Part shown: positions 18,001 through 26,724 of the stretch, piece after piece | Layout: every line of letters begins with the position of its first letter | Position numbering within the stretch: position 1 is the first letter of the stretch | Source: an uncultured Saprospiraceae bacterium | GTDB lineage: Bacteria > Bacteroidota > Bacteroidia > Chitinophagales > Saprospiraceae | Direction of reading: 5' to 3' | DNA: 40,451 nt | Assembly (NCBI GenBank): GCA_937923465.1 | Contig: CALDUB010000316.1 | Span: 1-40,451, forward strand | Made by a program: the position numbers and the translations under genes | The notes under the pieces: model-generated | Told to the model about the DNA's origin: nothing | The model's input: only the letters and a program-made list of their open reading frames with translations | Databases searched by the model: none

Positions 18001-21000
18001 AATTACAAATCCTTCGGGCTGTGGCGCGACAGATGGCTCTATTTCTGTAACTGCTGCTGCTGGAACAGGAACTTATGAGTATAGCATTAACGGCGGTACA
18101 ACTTACCAGTCAGAAAATACTTTTGACGGATTAACAGTTGGTACCTACGATGTGGTTGCTCGCAATGCAGACGGTACTTGTAGTTCTACTTCAGAATTAA
18201 CGCAATTAACAGCTGTTGGCGCACCATTCGTGGAAGCACCATTAGCAACACAGCCTTCAACATGTGGCGCAAATGACGGAATTATTGTCATTACAGCTTC
18301 ACAAGGGTCTGGTACGTTTGAATATAGTATCAATGGTGGAAACACTTACAGTGCAAATAATGCATTTACAAGTTTAGACGCAGGAACATATTCTGTTTTT
18401 GTAAGAAACACAGACGGTACTTGTGCTGTCAATGCGGGTACGGTGGAATTAAGCTCAACAGATAGTCCAACCTTAAATCCAACTTTCTCACAAGGAACAA
18501 CAGATTGTAATGGCGTAGCTGACGGTTTAATTACTATTTTAGCTAGTAATGATGATGGTACATTTGACTATAGTATCGACGGCGGAATTACTTTCCAAGC
18601 CAGCAATCAATTTACAGCTGTAGCCGCTGGTACTTATAATGTAGTGGTTAGAAAAGGCGGTTCAGCTTGTCAAGTAAGTGGCGAAAGCATTACGATAGCA
18701 GAGCCAGTTAGACCGAGTTTGGTCTCGGCTACACCAAATGAAGCAACATGTGGACTGTCAGACGGTACCCTTGTTATTGAAGCTGAAGGTGGATTACCTG
18801 CCTACGAATTCACGATTGACGGAGGCGCAACTTGGGATGTAAGCAATTCATTCGAAGGTCTGCCAGCAGGTTCGTATATCGTAGGTGTACGTAATGCCGA
18901 TAGCGCATGTAGCACTATTGGAGAAGATGCTGTCATCATTACAGAAAATGATATTCCAACATTTGGAGGTGCTATAGGTGAAAACCCAACAGGTCCAGGT
19001 ACAAATAACGGAACAATTTCAGTTACTGCAACGGCATGTGGCAGTAATACTTTAGAATACTCAATTGACGGCGGACTAAACTGGCAAACAAGTAGCTTTT
19101 TCGGTATGTTGCCTCCAGGTACTTACCAAGTAGAAGTGCGCAATGTTGGCGGAACAGAATTCATCGGAAACTTTGAAGTTGTTTTGATAGAGCCAGACGC
19201 ATCTGCCTGTGCAGAACTCGTAGGTATTTTCTCTGTAGACCCAACGACGACGACTTCAAATGATGGTAGTATAACTATCAGCATTTTTGGTGACGACTCT
19301 ATGCTTCAGTATAGTATTGACGGTGGTTTGACTTTTAGTTCTACTGGAATATTTGAAAATCTTGGAGTGGGAGAGTATCAACCATTCATCCAAAATACAG
19401 ACGGAACTTGTCAAGAAGCAGGCAACCTTGTTGATTTAGCAGCAAATGGTGACGGTACAGTCATTGTAACGGCAGACTTTGTCAATCCTGCTGACTGTGG
19501 AACAACAAATGGTTCTATAACGATTACTGGGCCACTTGAGTTCGGATATCTTTATACGATTGACGGAATTGATTACCAAGCAAGTCCAAGTTTTGCAGGA
19601 TTAGGAGCAGGTTCTTATACTGTTTCGGCATTGAATATTTTGACAGATGAAGAAATATTCTTGGCAAGTAATCCTGTAGTTTTAACTATCTCAGGAGGTC
19701 CAGAAGCAACGACTTCTTTTACTAATCCTGGTTGTGGAACAGCAGACGGTTCAATTACTTTCTCTCCAAGCAACGGTTCAGATTTTGAATATAGCATTGA
19801 CGGCGGTACGACTTGGTCTACTATGACTAGTTTTGATGCTTTAGACGCGGGTGATTATAGCCCAGCAGTGCGCAATGGAGACGGTACATGTGAGACTGTA
19901 TTAGCAACGATTAGTTTAGTACAGACAGGAACTGTTTCTGTTTCTGCGATTGACGCGACAGATATCGGCTGTGGTATGACCTTCGGTAGTATTACAATTA
20001 CTGCTGGCGGAGGAAATGGTAACCTTGAATACAGTATTAACGGCGGTACATCTTGGCAAGCAAATAATAACTTTACGAATTTAGCAGCTGGAACTTACGA
20101 TATCTCCGTAAGAAATGCAGACGGAACTTGTGAAACTGCAGGTGGTCAAGCTGAAATTCAAACGATTAGCGGTTTATCTATTGATGATATCCAAACTATG
20201 GCAATTGGTTGTGGAGAAACAACTGGTGCATTGACTATCACGGCATCTGGCGCAGATAATATTTTATATAGTATCGACGGCGGTGCAAATTTCTCACCAT
20301 TTGGTACATTTAACGATTTGCCAGTTGGTACATACACAATAGTCGTACAAGACGCGGCAGGTATTTGTGTCACACAAGGTGGAGAAGTCGTTGTAATGAA
20401 TACAGGAGGAGAAGACGTAGAAATTGAAGGTGTCACGATTAATGACCCTAGTGGTTGTGCTATTCCTGACGGTCAAATTATCGTTGACGTTAATAATGTT
20501 AATAATTTAGAATTCAGCATTGACGGTGGTATCAACTACCAAACGAATAATACTTTCACTGGTTTAGCAGAAGGTCAATACAATGTATTTGTAAGAAATG
20601 CAGACGGAAGTTGTGCAGCAGCTTATGCCTTAAATCCTGTTCAATTGACAAATGACGGTCAGTTGTTGTTTCAAGAAACTTCAATCACAGTTAATGTTGC
20701 AGACCTTTCCGATGACGGTAAAGTTTGTGTGCCAGCACCGATTGGACAGTTAGTTGCTTACAATTTAGTTTTAAATGGAGTAGATTACACGCAGCAGCTT
20801 TTGGGTTGTGACGAGGTGACTCTTACTTCTTACAATGGTAGTGTATTTGACGACGGAATGGGACCATACATGATTGAATCGTGGGTTTGTAACGGCGATG
20901 ATTTCAGTGGTCAAGTACAAGATTTAGAAGATTTACGCAACCAATTAAATATTTGGGACCCAACAGGAGACTGGAATATCATTAGTCCAAACTCTTTATT

Positions 21001-24000
21001 GGGTGGGACCGAAGGTGTTGTCTATGGTAAACTTATATATACAGTAGTAAGTACAGGTTTTGGTAATGATATTGATGCAAATACATCTGCTCTTCCAAAC
21101 GGAACTTGTATTCAAGTTGACGGAGAAGGAACATACGAACTTGTAGCGACTAACGACTCAGGTTGTACAGACAATATTACAATCATTGTAGAAGGGGAAG
21201 TTGTTACTCCTCCAACACCAAGTGAAGGCGAAGGAGATACTGTTTTTGTTTCTACACCAATGAATATTCCTACTGACCCATTCTGTTTTACAGGAGTGAA
21301 TTTACCTTCTGGTGAAGTGGCTAGTTTAGGTTACTGCGGCGACCCAATGAATGGTGGAGCACCAATCACGGATTTTGAAAATAACTGTATAGCTTACTTC
21401 CCTGGTGACGGATTTTTAGGACAAGATGAATTTTGTGTCTTTGTTTGTCAAGAAGGCGATGCGACAGGTGTTGTATGTGATACAACATACTTTATCATCA
21501 ATGTGCACCCTCCAACGAATACAGTTGACGTAACAGTCAATACTTTAGAAACATTAGAATACTGCTTAGAAGACCCAATTTTGACGCTACCAGGTAATAT
21601 CGTGAGTGGAGAAATTTGTGGTTCGGATGATACAGCAATAGAAGCAGCTACAATTGTTGACAATTGTGTCACATTTGACCCAGTTGACGGTTTCTTTGGC
21701 GAGACAGATGTATGTATCGTATTTTGCGATGACAGCACGCCAAACTCAATTTGTGATACGACTTTCTTCACTGTAACAGTAACGCCAGATTGTGCGCCTG
21801 TTTTTGCAGAAGATGAAATGACTGTGACTACACTAGACCCGACTACAGCAGTATGTATTCCTGTTCCTCAGTTGACTTTATTATCTGATTATCAGATAAT
21901 TGTGGACGGAGATGCTATTCCTGTTATTCCTGCACCATGTGATGTAGATACAGTTTATAACTATTTATATGGCGCAATACCGACAGGAGAAGAAGTTATA
22001 GTAGAAGAGTGGGTGTGTAATGGACAGACATTTAGTTTTGTTTTGTCAGATATCACTAATTTAATTGATAGTATGCAATTAAATGACCCAATGAGCAACT
22101 GGACGGTTGATTTAGCTAATTCAGTTATTTCTGGTGCGGCACAAGGTCAAGGTTGTGGAGATATAGAAGTCATGTTAGCCGACGGTACAACGACAACTAT
22201 TTCTCTTGGACAAACTTTTAATGCTAATGGCGGAGAAGTAACAATCACAGGATTTGGTGTTCACACTATTGAAATCACTGACCTTATCGGTTGTACAGAT
22301 ACTTTGACCATTAATTTGAATGAAGATTTAGAATCTCAGTTTATTCCTTTAGTAACTCCTTTTCAAACACAGATTGCTGAAATTTGTGTAGACACTATGG
22401 ACTTAGTAGGAAGCTGGGACGGAACGCTTGGATACTGTGTGACGCCGACTGACGGAACAGCACCAATTTTAGCAGGTTTACCATGTGTTTCTTACACGCC
22501 ATTAAATGGTTTTGTAGGATTAGATACGATGTGTTTGACGGTTTGTGACGATGTTCCTTTCCCAAATACAACTTGTACGAATACGACTTTTGTTATTCAA
22601 ACATTACCACCTTTAGATACGATTTACATTGATGCTCCTGTCGCAGGTGCTTTTGATACTTGTTTATTGACAACGAACTATTTACAGTTGCCAGGAAACA
22701 TTGCATCATCAATGCTTTGTGGATTTAATCCTGACGAAGTTAGTGTATCTGTTCAATCAGATACTTGTTTGACGATTGATTTGTCAAGTTCTATTGGCTT
22801 GTCTGACTCGACAGAGATTTGCATTGTACACTGTGATGACTCTGACCCAGTTTTCTGCGATACAACTTATGTTATCGTGAGAAGTACGGTAGTCTGTGAA
22901 GACTTTATTGCCGTTTCGGATACAATGTTGGTGACAGATATGGGTGTTTCTACACTTTGTTTACCAATTTTACCGGTAGACATTGCAATGAACTATACGG
23001 TCGAATTAGACGGCGAATTATACAGTGGACCACAAGGGGCTTGTTTGCTCATGGATGCCTTTGTTTACCAAACCAATACATTTCCTTCAGCGCCATTTTC
23101 AATGGTATCATGGACAGTGGGCGGAGAGACATTTGACGGTACAGCAGATGATATAGCAGGCGTTGTCGCATTAATGAATACTTGGGACCCGACAGGAAAC
23201 TGGACTTTTGAAACTATTGGAAACAGTATTTTTGGAGGGGATATGGATACTGTATATGGTAACTTGTTTGTGACGGACGGAATTACTATTTCAGATGACC
23301 CAGCAGCACCACAGCAAATACCAGGCGGTACAGCATTTGTCTTTACTGAGCCAGGAGCACATGTTTTAGTGTTGACTTTGAATGAAACAGGATGTGACGA
23401 TGTCGTTAACATCAACGTTCTTGACGGTGCCTCGACAATAATTATTGAAACACCACAAAACGAACCAGATACGACTTGTTTTGATATAATAGCAGACTAT
23501 CCAGACTTTGACTCTCTTAGTATTTGTGGAATGCCAATGAACGGTACTTTTACAATTTTAGATGACACTTGCTTTGTCTTTACTCCAAATATGGATTATA
23601 TCGGAGATGACGCAGGTTGTATTGCTGTTTGTAGTACGACAATGGACGGTGTAGTTCAATGTGACACAATTGATGTTATCATTGATGTTATTCCAAACTG
23701 TGAAGAGAATTTAATTCTTGCAGATAATATCGTATTGATGTTAGAAGATTGCGAAGCAACGCTACCATACTGCTTAGATGTAAATGATGCAGACCTAACG
23801 GGCTACACAATTACAGACAACGGAACGCCAGTTGACGGAGCAATTAACTGTGGTGGTGAAGTTTTAGGAGGATTTTACGACTATAGCGATATTTCTGGCT
23901 TGTTGGCTTTTGGAGACTATTTAGTTGACAGTGTTGATATTAATGGAATAACTTATAGTGGTAGCTTTACTTCTGCTACGGCATTAGATGATAGTTTGAA

Positions 24001-26221
24001 TGTATGGGACACGGCGGCGGCTTGGTCGTCTAACTTCTCAGATAATCGCCTAGATAATGCGACTACAACAGGAATGTATGATACTTTATTTATTACAGAT
24101 GTTGCATTAGATACACAATTTCAATTGCCATACAATATCCTAACAAACGGCGGCGACAATGGTATCAGCTTAGACTTAACAGCAGGTGTACACCAAATTG
24201 AATTTACAAATCCAGTGACAACTTGTACAGATATAGTGAATATTACTGTGATGTGTGATGACATGATGGGATGTCCTGAATTATCAGCGATTTCTGACTC
24301 TGAAATCATCATGCCTGATTGCGATTTCCCTGTTTTGTTCTGTGTGAACTTACCTGTTGATAGCATGGTAAATTATACAATTACAGACAATGGAAATGCT
24401 TATACTGGAGGTTTTGTAGAATGTCCAGATGCGGCAAACAGTGCAGCATTGACTTTGCCACAAGGAGAGCACAATCTTGTCTTTACGCGCCTTGACGGTT
24501 CATGTATGGAAGAAATTTTTGTAGATGTGCGTTGTATTCAGTTCGTTGATTTAGAAATTGACACAACGGTTAATTTAAATCAGCAAACAGTGATTTGCTT
24601 ATTTGAAGATTTAGATATTGATACGACTGGTATTACTTCTATCACGAATACTTGCGACCCGAATACGACAGACAATGTTGCTTTTACTATCGACCAAGAC
24701 ACTTACTGCATCACACTAGACCCATTAATGATTGGTTTAGATACAGCTTGTTTAGAGGTTTGTAATGCAATGGGATGTATCACCGTGACGATTAATGTGG
24801 AAGTTTTGGAGCAATGTGATGATTTATTTGTCATCGATAATGTAGGAGCAGGATTAACAAACTGTTTAGCTATCGAAGGCGAAGTTTGCTTACCTATCCT
24901 AATGACGGATTTGGCAGGAACAGATATTTTTGTTGGCGGCGTTCTTTACACAGGCGTTCGTGCGGCTTGTGATATTGACAGTATAAATGTATTGTCATTA
25001 GCAACTGTTGCGGCAGGTGGACAACTTGGACCATATGGTGTCTTCTTTGACATTACAGACATAAACGGAACGACGACTAGTTTTGCAGATACAGTGGATG
25101 TCATTGAAGATGCATTAGCATTAATCAATACAGCAGACCCGATGAGTCCTTGGGTTTACCAAGCTCTTCCAGAGGCATTCATTGGTGGTTCTCAATTCAA
25201 TACTTACTTCTTGACAGTTGTTCAGATTTCTTCACAAGAAACAGCGACAATTGATGCAGACGGTAGCACAGTTCCTAACGGAACAGCGATAACTGTTCCT
25301 GTTGGAACAACTGAGTTGATGTTTGAAGACCAAGTAACAGGTTGCCGAGATACCTTAATCTCAACAGTTTCCTGTGTAACAACAGATACATTATTCCTAA
25401 CGATAGACGTAGGAATGTTAGATACTTTATGCTTTGACACTTTAGACCTATTGGGTGATTTTGAGACAATTACAAACGATTGCCCACAATTGTCAGGAAC
25501 AAATGCCGAAGTAATCGTTATCGGAAATACAGCAGAACAAGGCGATAGTTTATGTGTGTCTTTCGCAGGTTTAGAACCTGGAGAAGACGAAGCATGTATC
25601 GTATTGTGTGATGATTTGGGTATCTGTGATACGACTTATGTCTTTATTACGGTGAGTTCGGGAGATATAGGATTGCCGATTGCGGTGATTGATTCTACTT
25701 TGACAGGACAAGATGAACCAGTTGTTTTCAATCCATTTGCGAATGATACGATTAACGGTTTGTTAGATACTTTCTACATAGTAACGCAGCCAAACTTTGG
25801 AGCGGCAGCATTTAGTCCTGACGGCACGATTAACTACGTACCAGAAGACGGCTATTGTGCGCCTGGAGCACCAGACAGTTTAGAATATGCGATATGTAAT
25901 ACTATCGGATGTGATACGGCTTGGGCTTATGTAACAGTTGAATGTAACGGTATTGAAATCTTCACAGGTTTCTCTCCAAACGAAGATGGTATCAACGATA
26001 ACTTTAAAATCAACGGTGTTGAAGGATTTAGAGACAGCAGACTTCAAATCTACAACCGCTGGGGTAACCGAGTTCACGATGTTATCAATTACCAGAATGA
26101 CTGGCAAGGAACTTGGGACGGAAAAGACCTACCTGACGGTACTTATTTCTATATCTTGAATCTGAATGATGAAACTCAGGATATTCAAGTGTATTCGGGA
26201 TATTTACAGATAAATAGGTAG
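15074..26221 (+). CDS. Giant T9SS-exported surface protein, SprB-like repeats with CHU_C tail
   Basis: A 3715-residue protein, probably a cell-surface adhesin secreted by the type IX system. A long basic n-region (ending NNKRR) precedes a signal core VCGLVLAAVFSVFSLSA. Residues about 75-1865 hold 22 tandem repeats of about 80 residues. Each runs from a Cys before DG through (Y/F)SIDGG to L-x-AG-x-Y...VRNADGTC, which matches the SprB repeat core. Residues about 1866-3530 alternate two Cys-rich module types (B with a WDPTGxW motif, C with a D-x-x-C-x-x-x-CD-x-x-x-CDTT pattern resembling tandem-95 Ig-like domains). One Ig-like domain follows. Residues about 3629-3715 are the type B sorting domain (GFSPNEDGINDNFKI, YNRWGNRV, LPDGTYFYIL). 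No PorP/SprF partner is adjacent. It is a single unbroken frame. Confidence 0.93.
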   Translation: MKRYLHCVISNKNNSFINNKRRTVCGLVLAAVFSVFSLSAKSVFTDNYSTNQICTFNIENEGEKDFLPVDMLSLSATPDQITMFPSSSSNPTNCIAENGTIIISAEGSNTDLSLEYSIDGGTTFQVSNFFGDLSSGVYNIVVRYEDDTCPVNGEEITLSPVTAPVVVNISGTNVTNCGLDNGSFFIDATGDGALEFSVDNGANYVFNGFFSNLPAGDYIILVRSAGTDCVSAPEFRTITEPISPTFGTATPSNLTTCTANDGQIAMTASGGTNGNYEFTVDGGASWQSAATFMGLGAGEYTPGVRNADDDTCPDYGSAVTLTASDAPQINTPTVFNPSSCLANDGVITINISNGDVNNLEFSLDNGLNWQASNTFNGLVGGNYSVRVRTVDQTCFVSGSPVSLLGGLEPNIVSDFIQPVSNCGASDGIITVIVDNDDGSFEYSIDNGATFQGSNSFSGLPSGSYPVVVRGNDGSCPVNGQTYELTEPESPTIQNVVVNQAAACSEENSSIVITATGGQGTYTYSIDNGINFFFTNTFENVGEGFYDVIVRNANGTCPVNHTETVAVSEIDAPTFNGITASPASSCLTSDGSISVNLPTGGTGSYEYSIDNGLSWQPSNLFGGLAAGDYLLGIRNSDGTCPLLENAAQLLSAGSATINNVALIDPSDCGEMDGTISVDASGANTYEYSLNGVDFQIENTFNGLGAGSYTVTVRINDGSCPVTSDLITLSTDGGTITGIFPTNPTSCDTANGSILIEASGENIVYSLNGVDFQASGLFENLPAGSYEISIRNADGTCTVFGPTETLSSSDEPAIPTYFTENPTGCNFSNGSITVLVQNDDGSFQYSIDGGATFQNSNAFTDLGGGEYNIVVASSICQTNGGAVSLIEPTEPTIGTPDFQNPNSCDSNDGSIVVTGTGEGDLEFSIDGGLTWQFFGTFNGLDAGTYTPAVRNQLMGTCPVIGDAISLTTADQAAITDVSITNPSGCGATDGSISVTAAAGTGTYEYSINGGTTYQSENTFDGLTVGTYDVVARNADGTCSSTSELTQLTAVGAPFVEAPLATQPSTCGANDGIIVITASQGSGTFEYSINGGNTYSANNAFTSLDAGTYSVFVRNTDGTCAVNAGTVELSSTDSPTLNPTFSQGTTDCNGVADGLITILASNDDGTFDYSIDGGITFQASNQFTAVAAGTYNVVVRKGGSACQVSGESITIAEPVRPSLVSATPNEATCGLSDGTLVIEAEGGLPAYEFTIDGGATWDVSNSFEGLPAGSYIVGVRNADSACSTIGEDAVIITENDIPTFGGAIGENPTGPGTNNGTISVTATACGSNTLEYSIDGGLNWQTSSFFGMLPPGTYQVEVRNVGGTEFIGNFEVVLIEPDASACAELVGIFSVDPTTTTSNDGSITISIFGDDSMLQYSIDGGLTFSSTGIFENLGVGEYQPFIQNTDGTCQEAGNLVDLAANGDGTVIVTADFVNPADCGTTNGSITITGPLEFGYLYTIDGIDYQASPSFAGLGAGSYTVSALNILTDEEIFLASNPVVLTISGGPEATTSFTNPGCGTADGSITFSPSNGSDFEYSIDGGTTWSTMTSFDALDAGDYSPAVRNGDGTCETVLATISLVQTGTVSVSAIDATDIGCGMTFGSITITAGGGNGNLEYSINGGTSWQANNNFTNLAAGTYDISVRNADGTCETAGGQAEIQTISGLSIDDIQTMAIGCGETTGALTITASGADNILYSIDGGANFSPFGTFNDLPVGTYTIVVQDAAGICVTQGGEVVVMNTGGEDVEIEGVTINDPSGCAIPDGQIIVDVNNVNNLEFSIDGGINYQTNNTFTGLAEGQYNVFVRNADGSCAAAYALNPVQLTNDGQLLFQETSITVNVADLSDDGKVCVPAPIGQLVAYNLVLNGVDYTQQLLGCDEVTLTSYNGSVFDDGMGPYMIESWVCNGDDFSGQVQDLEDLRNQLNIWDPTGDWNIISPNSLLGGTEGVVYGKLIYTVVSTGFGNDIDANTSALPNGTCIQVDGEGTYELVATNDSGCTDNITIIVEGEVVTPPTPSEGEGDTVFVSTPMNIPTDPFCFTGVNLPSGEVASLGYCGDPMNGGAPITDFENNCIAYFPGDGFLGQDEFCVFVCQEGDATGVVCDTTYFIINVHPPTNTVDVTVNTLETLEYCLEDPILTLPGNIVSGEICGSDDTAIEAATIVDNCVTFDPVDGFFGETDVCIVFCDDSTPNSICDTTFFTVTVTPDCAPVFAEDEMTVTTLDPTTAVCIPVPQLTLLSDYQIIVDGDAIPVIPAPCDVDTVYNYLYGAIPTGEEVIVEEWVCNGQTFSFVLSDITNLIDSMQLNDPMSNWTVDLANSVISGAAQGQGCGDIEVMLADGTTTTISLGQTFNANGGEVTITGFGVHTIEITDLIGCTDTLTINLNEDLESQFIPLVTPFQTQIAEICVDTMDLVGSWDGTLGYCVTPTDGTAPILAGLPCVSYTPLNGFVGLDTMCLTVCDDVPFPNTTCTNTTFVIQTLPPLDTIYIDAPVAGAFDTCLLTTNYLQLPGNIASSMLCGFNPDEVSVSVQSDTCLTIDLSSSIGLSDSTEICIVHCDDSDPVFCDTTYVIVRSTVVCEDFIAVSDTMLVTDMGVSTLCLPILPVDIAMNYTVELDGELYSGPQGACLLMDAFVYQTNTFPSAPFSMVSWTVGGETFDGTADDIAGVVALMNTWDPTGNWTFETIGNSIFGGDMDTVYGNLFVTDGITISDDPAAPQQIPGGTAFVFTEPGAHVLVLTLNETGCDDVVNINVLDGASTIIIETPQNEPDTTCFDIIADYPDFDSLSICGMPMNGTFTILDDTCFVFTPNMDYIGDDAGCIAVCSTTMDGVVQCDTIDVIIDVIPNCEENLILADNIVLMLEDCEATLPYCLDVNDADLTGYTITDNGTPVDGAINCGGEVLGGFYDYSDISGLLAFGDYLVDSVDINGITYSGSFTSATALDDSLNVWDTAAAWSSNFSDNRLDNATTTGMYDTLFITDVALDTQFQLPYNILTNGGDNGISLDLTAGVHQIEFTNPVTTCTDIVNITVMCDDMMGCPELSAISDSEIIMPDCDFPVLFCVNLPVDSMVNYTITDNGNAYTGGFVECPDAANSAALTLPQGEHNLVFTRLDGSCMEEIFVDVRCIQFVDLEIDTTVNLNQQTVICLFEDLDIDTTGITSITNTCDPNTTDNVAFTIDQDTYCITLDPLMIGLDTACLEVCNAMGCITVTINVEVLEQCDDLFVIDNVGAGLTNCLAIEGEVCLPILMTDLAGTDIFVGGVLYTGVRAACDIDSINVLSLATVAAGGQLGPYGVFFDITDINGTTTSFADTVDVIEDALALINTADPMSPWVYQALPEAFIGGSQFNTYFLTVVQISSQETATIDADGSTVPNGTAITVPVGTTELMFEDQVTGCRDTLISTVSCVTTDTLFLTIDVGMLDTLCFDTLDLLGDFETITNDCPQLSGTNAEVIVIGNTAEQGDSLCVSFAGLEPGEDEACIVLCDDLGICDTTYVFITVSSGDIGLPIAVIDSTLTGQDEPVVFNPFANDTINGLLDTFYIVTQPNFGAAAFSPDGTINYVPEDGYCAPGAPDSLEYAICNTIGCDTAWAYVTVECNGIEIFTGFSPNEDGINDNFKINGVEGFRDSRLQIYNRWGNRVHDVINYQNDWQGTWDGKDLPDGTYFYILNLNDETQDIQVYSGYLQINR
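15290..20670 (+). repeat. 22 tandem SprB-like repeats (A modules) inside the giant gene
   Basis: I count 22 units of about 240 bp by aligning the recurring YSIDGG and VRNADGTC segments. Units are diverged at DNA level, sharing only short islands such as GCAGACGGAACTTGT. Most have one Cys near the start and one near the end; the sixteenth unit lacks both at these positions. Units 5, 10 and 14 share a distinctive NDDGSF/TF opening. Confidence 0.85.
20668..25665 (+). repeat. Alternating B and C protein modules inside the giant gene
   Basis: B modules (about 180 residues; VCxP..., ESWVCNG, LN-x-WDPTGxW, then a GG/GxYG turn) begin near 20668, 21800, 22900, 23708 and 24815, with a shortened one near 24262. 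C modules (about 90 residues; D-x-x-C...FxG-x-D-x-x-C-x-x-x-CD...CDTT) begin near 21240, 21520, 22340, 22614, 23437, 24545 and 25383. The order is B-C-C, B-C-C, B-C, B, B-short, C, B, C. I do not recognise the B module as a named domain. Confidence 0.7.
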
Positions 26222-26270
26222 GCGAGATGTTGGATAAGTAGGTCGATTATTTTGGGACACCTACTTAAGA

Positions 26271-26333
26271 GACTTTAGATATTGGATTTTTTATAACGAA
26301 AATCTAACATCTAAAGTCTAACATCCAAAATCT
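26271..26333. repeat. TCTAACATC-family hairpin after the giant gene
   Basis: GACTTTAGATATTGGATTTT and AAAATCTAACATCTAAAGTC pair at 18 of 20 positions around a short loop, followed by a further GTCTAACATCCAAAATC. It may act as a terminator. Confidence 0.65.
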
Positions 26334-26377
26334 CTAAATACGGATATGTTCTAATTATCGATTTATATAATTTTAAC

Positions 26378-26440
26378 AAAGCGATTTTTAGCTTTCTTTC
26401 ATCCTTTAAAATAGGAGAGAAGGAGGTTGAAAGTCGCTTT
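26378..26440 (+). terminator. Long G-U-rich hairpin, probable terminator
   Basis: AAAGCGATTTTTAGC... (28 nt) pairs with ...GAAAGTCGCTTT across a 7-nt loop. About 26 of 28 positions pair if G-U is allowed on the plus-strand RNA, and a T-rich tail follows. The G-U pattern holds only for the plus-strand transcript, which indicates the functional strand. Confidence 0.6.
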
Positions 26441-26537
26441 TCTATTAATAGTAACCCCTGAAAAAATAACGCAATAACCAATAACTAATAACCAAAACCA
26501 CCTTTCGTCTATATTTCTGTCAGAATCGTCGTGCATC

Positions 26538-26569
26538 TTTCGTCACCCCAATTAAAAAGTTTACTTTTG
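26538..26569 (+). promoter_or_regulatory. Promoter upstream of yidC
   Basis: TACTTTTG at 26562-26569 matches TAnnTTTG, with TTTC 20 bp upstream as a partial -33. The leader to the ATG would be about 150 nt. Confidence 0.5.
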
Positions 26570-26724
26570 CCGCGTAATTCAGGATTAGTTAGAAATTGTT
26601 AGAATTGTCAGACTAGTTAGAATTGTTAGAGTAGTAAACAAACAACTCTAACCATTCAAACCATATTCTAACAACTCAAACATTTTCAACATTTCAAACT
26701 TTTTTTCTAACATACAAGAGTAAA

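Larger units (their letters stand above)
26222..26724. other. Spacer between the giant gene and yidC
   Basis: No gene. It contains two large hairpins (26271-26333 and 26378-26440), low-complexity TAACCAATAAC repeats near 26470, a -7 box for yidC and a leader of repeated GTTAGAATTGT units and their inverted CTAACAACTC forms (26586-26700). Confidence 0.6.

Noticed and set aside
15290-20670. Possibility that the regular A-repeat array is a CRISPR or DNA satellite
   Set aside because: Periodicity is at protein level within one open frame; units are diverged at DNA level with no constant repeat and variable spacer pattern.
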